Shown piece by piece: positions 1-5,805 of a DNA stretch of 8,464 nt. Source of the stretch: an uncultured Clostridia bacterium (GTDB lineage: Bacteria > Bacillota > Clostridia > Christensenellales > Aristaeellaceae). Within the stretch, counting starts at the first letter, position 1; each line of letters starts with the position of its first letter. A program made the translations under genes and the position numbers. The notes under the pieces were generated by a model. That model saw only the letters and a program-made list of their open reading frames with translations, was not told where the DNA came from and did not search any database. Where the stretch lies: the NCBI GenBank assembly GCA_904420265.1, contig CAJFUU010000212.1, forward strand, positions 1 through 8,464. Reading direction: 5' to 3'.

Positions 1-479
1 CGAACGCGGCATTGGCCTTTCCTATCAGCGGACGGAACCGGGAACTCCACGCCCGCGCAGGCAAGCGACGGCGGCTACTTTCTCGCGGACTGATCTCGAC
101 GGAAGATTTGTGTCTGCGCAGGCGAATGCGGCATTGGCCTTTCCTATCGGCGGATGGAACCGGGAACTCCACGCCCGCACGGGCGAATGAGAGCGGCCAC
201 TTTCTCGCGAACTGATCTCGACGGAAGATTTGTGTCTGCGCAGGCGAACGCTTTGCTTTGTCGCACCCAGTCCTGCCATACTTGGGAACTTCATGCTCGC
301 GCGGGCAAACATTTTCCCATGGACCGTTCCTGATGGAAGATTTGCACCCGCGTGGACAAATGCTTCCTTTGTCGCACCCAGTCCTGCCATACCTGGGAAC
401 TCCATGCCCGCACAGGCAAGCGGATCACCGATTCCCGTGGCCAAACCGCGTGCAAAAGGAAGCCCCGCGCTTGCGCAGA
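1..479. repeat. Degenerate tandem array of ~61-bp monomers in 122-bp dimers
   Basis: Six consecutive monomers can be read by eye: 1-61, 62-122, 123-183, 184-244, 245-305 and 306-356, followed by 357-416 and 417-479. Each begins with a C(G/A)A(A/G)(T/C)G-like word and ends in a GCGCAGG or GCACGGG-like word. Monomers alternate between two types: one contains GGGAACTCCACGCCCGC, the other GGAAGATTTGTGTCTGCGC. This gives a 122-bp higher-order unit. Units 1-122 and 123-244 are nearly identical. The copies at 245-356 and 357-479 carry a different first half (shared TTTGTCGCACCCAGTCCTGC). One monomer (306-356) is about 10 bp short. Monomer lengths of 61 are not multiples of three, so a conserved reading frame through the whole array is not kept. 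The array is cut by the left edge of the window. Function is unknown. Confidence 0.8.
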
Positions 480-862
480 CAAACGTTACGCCGCCGGGCA
501 GGTGCCGCCCTCTGCTGCCGGGATGGACTGGCCGCGGAAGCGCCGGTTGCAGTTTGCCGCGCCGCATTGCGTAAGCGGTTATGCATTGCCAACGGCGGGG
601 CGGACGAGCGGGAAATTGCGCGTTGCGCCCGCGACGGATTTCAGGGGCAAATCAATGTCCCCTGGCGGCGATTTGGCGAATTGCAATTTCGCGCGAAGGC
701 CAGGACGCTTTGTATGCAGGGCGGTTGGCCGCCAGCAGACGAGGGCGCGCCCGGACGGCGAAAAATGCGGCTCCGCTCCACGGGCAGGCGAAATGCGCTG
801 GCCTGCCGCAAAGGAACGTTTGCGGTTGCGCCCGGCGAACGCGCTAAAGCGCCGCAGACAAG
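480..862. repeat. Decayed continuation of the 61-bp repeat array; no gene
   Basis: No convincing gene lies here. Fragments of the same repeat remain recognisable. Around 779-797 a CCACGGGCAGGCGAAATGCG-like stretch matches the end of the first monomer type and the start of the next. Around 815-845 a GGAACGTTTGCGGTTGCGC...GGCGAACGC stretch matches the end of the second type and the next start. Between about 500 and 770 the match is weak and I cannot mark monomer borders. Open frames across this stretch on both strands have no start signals or recognisable protein families. Confidence 0.45.
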
Positions 863-947
863 TTGAAGACCATGGGCCGCAAACTTTCGCAGGCGGTTTT
901 GCGGCGCGAAGTGCGGAGAATGACGCGTTTGTTTTACGCACGCGCTC

Positions 948-976
948 TGGACATTTCAGGAAAACTGCGCTACAAT
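948..976 (+). promoter_or_regulatory. Sigma-A type promoter of the hydrolase/Mur ligase/Ddl operon
   Basis: A -35 box TGGACA (948-953, five of six to TTGACA) and a -10 box TACAAT (971-976, five of six to TATAAT) are separated by the ideal 17 bases. The expected transcription start is near 983. That lies directly on the ribosome binding site GGGAGG (984-989) of the first gene, so the leader would be only about 12 bases long. The promoter sits about 90 bases to the right of the repeat array. Confidence 0.7.
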
Positions 977-994
977 ATTTTTCGGGAGGCACGG

Positions 995-1768
995 ATGTAT
1001 TTTGACAATGCGGGCGTAAAGCTGTATTATGAGCGCACGGGAAGCGGCGCGCCGCTGCTGCTTTTGCACGGCTGGGGCGGCAAGGCGGATAGCTTTTTGC
1101 CGGTGACGCGCGATTTTTCCCCTGTGCGTACCGTTTACGCCGTCGATTTTCCCGGCCATGGCAATAGTCCGGAGCCGCCGGCGCCCTGGTCGGTGACGGA
1201 ATATATGGAACTGATTTGGGCGTTTATACGCCGAATGGATATTGTTGGCTGCGATGTAATCGCCCATTCCTTCGGCGGACGCGTGGCGCTTCTGTTGGCC
1301 GCGGAGCATCCCGAGGCCGTGCGGCGCATGGTGCTCACCGGTTGCGCAGGGCTGCGGCCGGCCCCTTCCAAAAAACGCACGCTGCGCGCGCGCGCATACA
1401 AATGCCTGCGCGTCCTGGCGGACAACGGTTTGACCCGCCGTTTGTTGGGCAAGCGCGTGGAAGACTGGCGCGAGGCGCTGGTGCAGAAGTTCGGCTCGGC
1501 CGATTACCGGGCGCTTTCCAAGACCATGCGGCCCACCTTCAACCGCGTGGTTTCACAGGATTTGCGGCCGGTGCTGGGCAAAATTCGCGCCTCTACGCTG
1601 CTGATTTGGGGCGTTCAGGATACGGATACGCCGCTGTGGATGGGCGAAGTTATGGAGAAGGAAATTCCCGACGCGGCGTTGATTCGCCTGGAGGGCTGCG
1701 GCCATTTCGCTTACCTGGAAAGGTATGCGGATTTCAAGGCCATTGCTTGGAAATTCCTGATCGGATAG
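995..1768 (+). CDS. Alpha/beta hydrolase fold protein
   Basis: This 257-residue protein has the standard order of alpha/beta hydrolase landmarks. They are an oxyanion-hole HGWGG at 25-29, a DFPGHGNS turn at 51-58, a nucleophile elbow AHSFGG at 90-95 (Ser92 is the likely nucleophile; the usual first Gly is Ala), the probable acid Asp209 in WGVQDTDTP, and the catalytic His237 in GCGHFAYLE. A variable cap lies at about 122-180. No signal peptide is seen, so it is probably cytoplasmic. The start at 995 follows GGGAGG at a 5-base gap; an in-frame ATG at 863 lies upstream of the promoter and is rejected. It is the first gene of an operon with a MurF-like ligase and a Ddl-like ligase, 16 bases before the next start. 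The substrate cannot be read from the sequence; esterase, amidase or peptidase activity on a wall precursor or lipid is only a guess from context. Confidence 0.88.
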   Translation: MYFDNAGVKLYYERTGSGAPLLLLHGWGGKADSFLPVTRDFSPVRTVYAVDFPGHGNSPEPPAPWSVTEYMELIWAFIRRMDIVGCDVIAHSFGGRVALLLAAEHPEAVRRMVLTGCAGLRPAPSKKRTLRARAYKCLRVLADNGLTRRLLGKRVEDWREALVQKFGSADYRALSKTMRPTFNRVVSQDLRPVLGKIRASTLLIWGVQDTDTPLWMGEVMEKEIPDAALIRLEGCGHFAYLERYADFKAIAWKFLIG

Positions 1769-1784
1769 GAGTTAGGTGTAGGTT

Positions 1785-3380
1785 ATGCCGTTTATGCTGA
1801 TTCGCATGGTGCTGGTGGCCGTATGCTGCGCGGTTGCCTGTCGGCACTTTGTTCATATGCTGCAACTGGAGAGCTACCAGCTTCCCGGCTACCGGCGCTG
1901 GATGAGCCGCAACCGCGACCGGCTCTTGAAAAATTGCGTGCTGGTCGGTCTGGGCGGAGCAATTCTCAGCTGGTACTTGCCGGTGTTTTTTGCGCTGTTT
2001 ATCAACGAGCGCGCGCGGCGCGAAAACGTGGCGAACTGGGTGATGCTGGCGCTGTTTGTGGTGGTCACGGCGGTGTTGGCGGTCATGGATTTGCGCGCCC
2101 CTGCCAAGAAACCGCTGGTGTTTACGCGCCGCGTGCGCAGGTTGTATATGGCCATCGCGCTTTTGTGCCTGGCGGGGTCGGCGGTTTTGTCGGTTCTGTC
2201 GTTGCCGCCATATCTGCTTTACGCGGCCAACGCCTATATCGTCATGGGAGCCGCCGCGGCCATGCAGCCGGTGGAAAACCGCATCAACCACCAGTTTTTC
2301 GAACGGGCGCGCAAGAAACTGGAAACCAGGCCGGATTTGATCAAAATTGGCATCACCGGCAGCTATGGCAAAACTTCCACCAAATTTGTTTTGCGCGATA
2401 TACTTTCGCAGAAGTACCGCGTGCTGGCTACGCCCGCCAGCTTTAACACGCCGATGGGCCTTTCGCGCGTCATCAACGAGCAACTCAAGCCGGAGCATCA
2501 GATTTTTATTGCCGAGATGGGCGCCCGCCATGTGGGCGACATCAAGGAACTTTGCGAACTGGTGCATCCCAAATACGGCCTGCTCACCAGCGTAGGCCCG
2601 CAGCACTTGGAGACGTTCGGTTCCATCGAGAACATCGCCGGCACCAAATATGAACTGATTGAAGCCCTGCCCGAGGACGGCATCGCCTTCTTCTCTTCAG
2701 ACGGCAGTTATGTAGACCGCCTTTTTGCCCGGTGCGAGCGCGAAAAGTACCGCGTGGGCTTCAATCCCGACCGTCAGCCCTACATGCTGGCCACGGATAT
2801 CGAAGTCGGCCCGCAGGGCAGCCGCTTTACGCTCAAGTGCGCCGACGGCACAACCATGCGCTGCCGCACGCGGCTCTTGGGCAAACACAACATTCAAAAC
2901 ATTGCCCTGTGCGCGGCCGTAGCCCATAAATTGGGGCTATCAATGGAAGAAATTGCCCGCGGCGTGCGCGTAATCGAGCCCATCGAGCATCGCCTGCAAC
3001 TCATTCCCGGGGTTATGACCGTCATTGACGACGCCTTTAATTCCAACCCCGCCGGTTCGCAGGAAGCGCTCAATGTGCTTTCCGGCTTCTCCGGGCGGCG
3101 CATCATCGTCACCCCCGGCATGGTGGAACAGGGCGATAAGGAAGATGAACTCAACTACGCCTTTGGCACGCAGATGGTCAACTGCGTGGACGTGGCCATA
3201 CTCGTCGGCCCCAAACACACCAAGCCCATTTTGCAGGGGCTTGTGGATTCCGGCTTCTCTCGCGACGACATCCATGTGGTTTCCGAACTGGACGAGGCCA
3301 GCGCGCTTCTGCGCGTCATCGGCAAACCCGGCGATACGGTGCTGTTTGAAAATGACCTTCCCGACAACTATACCGAATGA
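1785..3380 (+). CDS. MurF-type Mur ligase with N-terminal membrane domain
   Basis: The 531-residue protein has two parts. Residues 1-185 look like an integral membrane domain, with hydrophobic segments near 3-19, 51-72, 83-101, 120-140 and 143-160 and basic loops between them. The rest is an ATP-dependent Mur ligase of the MurF type: P-loop GSYGKTS at 192-198 (Lys196), FNTPMG at 220-225, EMGARHVGDI at 244-253, GPQHLETFGS at 271-280, Lys288 at the place of the carbamylated lysine, GKHNIQN at 366-372, EHRL at 401-404 and DDAFNSNP at 415-422. MurF joins D-Ala-D-Ala to UDP-MurNAc-tripeptide. Its usual N-terminal UDP-MurNAc-binding domain is not visible here, so the substrate may differ or be membrane-linked. 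The start at 1785 has a weak site: AGGAG at 1767-1771 overlaps the preceding stop and a partial AGGTG lies closer, which hints at coupling to the hydrolase gene. Family is certain; exact reaction is not. Confidence 0.87.
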   Translation: MPFMLIRMVLVAVCCAVACRHFVHMLQLESYQLPGYRRWMSRNRDRLLKNCVLVGLGGAILSWYLPVFFALFINERARRENVANWVMLALFVVVTAVLAVMDLRAPAKKPLVFTRRVRRLYMAIALLCLAGSAVLSVLSLPPYLLYAANAYIVMGAAAAMQPVENRINHQFFERARKKLETRPDLIKIGITGSYGKTSTKFVLRDILSQKYRVLATPASFNTPMGLSRVINEQLKPEHQIFIAEMGARHVGDIKELCELVHPKYGLLTSVGPQHLETFGSIENIAGTKYELIEALPEDGIAFFSSDGSYVDRLFARCEREKYRVGFNPDRQPYMLATDIEVGPQGSRFTLKCADGTTMRCRTRLLGKHNIQNIALCAAVAHKLGLSMEEIARGVRVIEPIEHRLQLIPGVMTVIDDAFNSNPAGSQEALNVLSGFSGRRIIVTPGMVEQGDKEDELNYAFGTQMVNCVDVAILVGPKHTKPILQGLVDSGFSRDDIHVVSELDEASALLRVIGKPGDTVLFENDLPDNYTE

Positions 3381-3394
3381 GGGAGGAACGGTTT

Positions 3395-4585
3395 ATGCTC
3401 AATATCGGCGTTATTTATGGCAGCCGCACCTGTGAACACGATGTTTCCGTCATTTCCGCCTTGCAGGCGGCGCAGGCGCTTGACAAAAAGAATTACAACG
3501 TAACTTACATCTATATTGGCCGCGAAGGCACCTGGTATACGGGCGAAGCCTTGGCCGATATACGCTTTTACGAGAAGTTTGACCCGGCGAAGGTCACGCG
3601 CGTGCTGCCCGCCGGCGAGGAAGGCAAGCTGGCGCTGTATCATCTGCCGGAAAAGAAAAAGTTTTTCGGCGGCGCGGCGGCGGAGCGTGTGGCGCTTCTG
3701 GATGTGGTGATGCCGGTTTTGCACGGCCTCAACGGGGAGGATGGAACGCTGCAGGGCCTGCTGGAGATGTTCAATGTGCCCTATACCTCGGCAGGCGTGA
3801 TGGGCTCGGCCGTGGGCATGGACAAAATTACCATGAAGCTGCTGTTCAAGGGTTGCGGTTTTCCGGTGGTTGAGGGCACATGGTTTGACCGCGGGCGTTG
3901 GAGCCGCGAGCGGGACGGCGTGATGGACGAAGCGGAGCAGAAAATTGGCTACCCGATGATTGTCAAACCCGCCAACCTGGGTTCCTCCATCGGCATCAAC
4001 GTCGCCCACGACCGCGACCAGCTTGAGGACGCCATCGAAACCGCCGTGGCCTACGACCACCGCGTGTTGGTGGAGAAGGCCGTTTCCCCGCTGCGCGAGG
4101 TCAACTGCGCGGTGCTCGGTTATGGCGACCAGGTGGAAACCTCCGAGCTGGAAATGCCGGTGACACGGGAAGAATTTCTCACCTTCAAGGGCAAATACGA
4201 AAGCGGCGCCAAGGGCGCGGAGGGCATGGCTTCGCAAGTGCGCGTCATTCCCGCGCCCATCGGCGAAGAGACGGCGCAGACCGTGCGAAACCTTGCTGTG
4301 CGCGCCTTCCGCGCGATGGATTTAAAGGGCGTTGTGCGCATAGATTTCATTCTCGACGAAAACGAAAACGTCTTTATCAACGAGGCCAATACCATTCCCG
4401 GCTCGCTGGCCTTCTATCTGTGGGAACCGAAGGGAATGCCCTTTGCCAAACTGCTTGACCGCATGGTGGAGTGCGCTTTCAGCGCCTATGCGGACCGCAA
4501 GGCTTCGGTGTTTTCCTACGATTCATCCATCCTGTCGAACATATTGCGCGGTTCCAAGGGCGCGAAGGGCAAGCTGAACCGCTGA
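3395..4585 (+). CDS. ddl: D-alanine--D-alanine ligase family protein (ATP-grasp)
   Basis: This 396-residue ATP-grasp ligase carries the Ddl landmarks. By motif alignment with E. coli DdlB these are Glu14 in RTCEHDVS (Glu15), HGLNGEDGTLQGLLE at 110-124, GSAVGMDK at 137-144, Lys191 and Ser197 in KPANLGSSIG (Lys144, Ser150), omega-loop Lys267-Tyr268 (Lys215, Tyr216), Arg315 (Arg255), and metal ligands Asp317, Glu330 and Asn332. The Lys-Tyr pair fits D-Ala-D-Ala rather than D-Ala-D-Lac synthesis. After NTIPG (332-336) the segment up to GMPF is about four residues shorter than in DdlB and has no clear Ser281, so the second D-Ala pocket is unusual. Start 3395 follows GGGAGG (3381-3386) at an 8-base gap. 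An in-frame ATG at 3377 overlaps the MurF stop but lies upstream of that site. The gene sits 14 bases after the Mur ligase gene. Confidence 0.88.
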   Translation: MLNIGVIYGSRTCEHDVSVISALQAAQALDKKNYNVTYIYIGREGTWYTGEALADIRFYEKFDPAKVTRVLPAGEEGKLALYHLPEKKKFFGGAAAERVALLDVVMPVLHGLNGEDGTLQGLLEMFNVPYTSAGVMGSAVGMDKITMKLLFKGCGFPVVEGTWFDRGRWSRERDGVMDEAEQKIGYPMIVKPANLGSSIGINVAHDRDQLEDAIETAVAYDHRVLVEKAVSPLREVNCAVLGYGDQVETSELEMPVTREEFLTFKGKYESGAKGAEGMASQVRVIPAPIGEETAQTVRNLAVRAFRAMDLKGVVRIDFILDENENVFINEANTIPGSLAFYLWEPKGMPFAKLLDRMVECAFSAYADRKASVFSYDSSILSNILRGSKGAKGKLNR

Positions 4586-4595
4586 GGAGGACGGC

Positions 4596-4886
4596 ATGAC
4601 CAGACTTTGGGTGCGGCTGATGAAAAAGCACAGGATCGACCGTCAGACAACCCGGGAATGCACGTTCGAGGGCGCGCGCGAGGCGCTGGACGAGGCTTGC
4701 CGGGAGTTGGACGTGCCGCGGCCGATCTGGCTGCCGAAAAACGAGCGGGAGTTTGCCTCGTTTCGCATGACCGCCTTTACGGCCGATCATTTTGTTGAGG
4801 AAATTCACTTCGAGCGCATGGAAATCGAGTTCATAGACGACGTGCGCCGCAAAAGCGGCGATCCCCGAAACGATTTCAGTTTTTGA
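4596..4886 (+). CDS. Small conserved-looking protein of unknown function
   Basis: This encodes 96 residues. A strong GAGGAGG (4584-4590) lies 5 bases before the ATG and overlaps the ddl stop, so it is very probably translated as the last gene of the operon. The protein is charged and soluble-looking, with no membrane segment or signal peptide. It begins with a basic strand (LWVRLMKKHRI, 4-14). A predicted helix follows at 26-38, then PRPIWLPKNERE at 41-52, an aromatic stretch with TAFTADHF at 59-66, and an acidic FERMEIEFIDD at 72-82. I do not recognise a named family. The general look resembles short hypothetical proteins annotated in other Clostridia, from memory and unchecked. Its place directly after ddl suggests a link to the wall-precursor genes, but no role can be assigned. 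Confidence 0.82.
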   Translation: MTRLWVRLMKKHRIDRQTTRECTFEGAREALDEACRELDVPRPIWLPKNEREFASFRMTAFTADHFVEEIHFERMEIEFIDDVRRKSGDPRNDFSF

Positions 4887-5016
4887 TGCGGCGCGCTTGA
4901 AAGGCGGATGCCCGAAAAGGGGTTTTCTGCGCCGCTGGCAGAGGAAGAGCCGCTGCGTTGAGCAAGACGGAAACCCTCCCGGGAAGAAAATAACGCTCAA
5001 AAAACTGTATAGATGG

Positions 5017-5057
5017 GCAAGAGCGCGGTGTGAACGGCACGCCGCGCCCTTGCTTTT
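5017..5057 (+). terminator. Probable intrinsic terminator of the Mur ligase/Ddl operon
   Basis: Bases 5017-5032 pair with 5038-5053 in a 16-step stem with one A-C mismatch (5022/5048) and one G-T wobble (5029/5041), closed by a 5-base loop AACGG. Four T residues follow at 5054-5057. The stem is long and GC-rich; the T tract is short, so termination may be partial. It lies about 130 bases after the stop of the 96-residue gene and is the first strong candidate downstream of the operon. Confidence 0.55.
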
Positions 5058-5281
5058 GCGCAAAATGCGAGTGGCCTGTTCCCGTTTGATTGGGGGAGAC
5101 AGCCGCGTTTGTTTTAGGTCTGTATGCATTTCAGGCGAAAGAAAATATATGAGACGACACGCTCGTCCGTCGGAAAACGAATCATACAACTGGCTGAGGC
5201 GGGTGGGTGTGCAAGGCCTACAAGTGTATGCCTTGGCAGCGCTCGCCGCTCTGAACAGCCGGCGCATCGGCAGCTTCCCCG

Positions 5282-5325
5282 GACGCCGTTAAAAGCAGAC
5301 GCTCGGCCTCCTGGCGTCGGTTTTT
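5282..5325 (+). terminator. Weak terminator-like hairpin
   Basis: GACGCC (5282-5287) can pair with GGCGTC (5313-5318), with two more pairs possible across a one-base bulge, and five T residues follow at 5321-5325. The loop of 25 bases is large, and an alternative shorter pairing GACGC/GCGTC exists inside it. It would end any transcript reading past 5057 or starting in this gap. The evidence is only structural. Confidence 0.25.
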
Positions 5326-5743
5326 ATCAACGCGCTTCTCGCCTTGCCGCAGGGCAATCGCCTGCGGAAAGTGCAATGACAATGGCAGGCCGTCTGCAAG
5401 GGGAAACGGGCGGAGTATCGCAAAATGCGGCCGGAGTAAATGCGCCGGACGGCGTTACAATTGGAAGCGTGGCCCCCAATGCCCCGCTGTGCAGGAATAC
5501 TCCTGTGTTTTGTCCGCTTGGTTCAGGCTGGTTCGTAAGCGATGGCCCTGTCCACTTACTGAAAAGGGGGCCTGACAATTTTATTTATAGCCAGATGCTT
5601 TCCAAAACCCGCGCTCAAAGCGAGGTTTATACTATGCAAAAAACAGCGCAGGAAAACGGCCCGCTCCGCTTCGCACGGTGAAAACGATTTTCTGTGAGGC
5701 GCTCGCAGCATTTGGTTTTCCTCCTGGATTTTGTTAAAAATGC

Positions 5744-5771
5744 TTGACAGTTTACAGAATGTGCATATAAT
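5744..5771 (+). promoter_or_regulatory. Consensus sigma-A promoter of the zinc-ribbon membrane protein gene
   Basis: A perfect TTGACA (5744-5749) and a perfect TATAAT (5766-5771) are separated by 16 bases. The expected transcription start is near 5778, about 28 bases before the ATG. Both hexamers match consensus, so the promoter should be strong and needs no activator. No operator-like palindrome overlaps it. It also rules out the longer in-frame start at 5731, which lies upstream of it. Confidence 0.8.
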
Positions 5772-5805
5772 CGCCTTGAAATCTTACAGAAGAGGGGAAT
5801 GGATT

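Larger units (their letters stand above)
4887..5743. other. Intergenic stretch of ~860 bases without a convincing gene
   Basis: Open frames exist here (for example 4897-5292 and 5124-5681 on +, 5327-5578 on -). They lack good ribosome binding sites, have compositions rich in Arg, Cys, Ser and Pro typical of chance frames in GC-rich DNA, and match no family I know. The visible content is a strong terminator-like hairpin at 5017-5057, a weaker one at 5282-5325, a short inverted repeat CAAGGC/GCCTTG (5212-5217 and 5230-5235), and a 7-bp hairpin at 5692-5708 just before the promoter of the next gene. A decayed gene or an unannotated small RNA cannot be excluded. Confidence 0.5.

Noticed and set aside
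1..479. Possible CRISPR array
   Set aside because: The repeats are contiguous ~61-bp monomers with graded divergence across their whole length. There are no short identical repeats separated by unique spacers, and no cas genes are present.
863..994. N-terminal extension of the hydrolase (in-frame ATG at 863)
   Set aside because: It would start upstream of the promoter at 948-976 and has no ribosome binding site. The ATG at 995 has GGGAGG at proper spacing and begins exactly where the family fold begins.
1734..2606. Minus-strand open frame of 290 codons
   Set aside because: Antisense shadow of the Mur ligase gene; rich in His, Gln and Arg and without a family signature.
3377..3394. Earlier ddl start overlapping the Mur ligase stop (ATGA)
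   Set aside because: The GGGAGG at 3381-3386 lies inside this extension and is correctly placed for the ATG at 3395, where the typical Ddl N-terminus starts.
3368..4237. Minus-strand open frame of 289 codons
   Set aside because: Antisense shadow of ddl, whose + frame is clearly functional.
4914..4927. GAAAA/TTTTC hairpin just after the 96-residue gene as operon terminator
   Set aside because: The stem is only five AT-rich pairs around GGGG and lacks a following T run; the hairpin at 5017-5057 is far stronger.
4479..5267. Minus-strand open frame of 262 codons
   Set aside because: It runs antisense to the end of ddl and the 96-residue gene and into the empty gap, with no start signal or family match.
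5124..5681. 185-codon + strand open frame in the intergenic gap
   Set aside because: No good ribosome binding site, no domain, and a composition like other chance frames; the antisense frame at 5327-5578 is equally unsupported. A decayed gene remains possible.
5731..5805. 25-codon N-terminal extension of the zinc-ribbon protein
   Set aside because: It overlaps the perfect promoter at 5744-5771, so it lies upstream of the transcription start.
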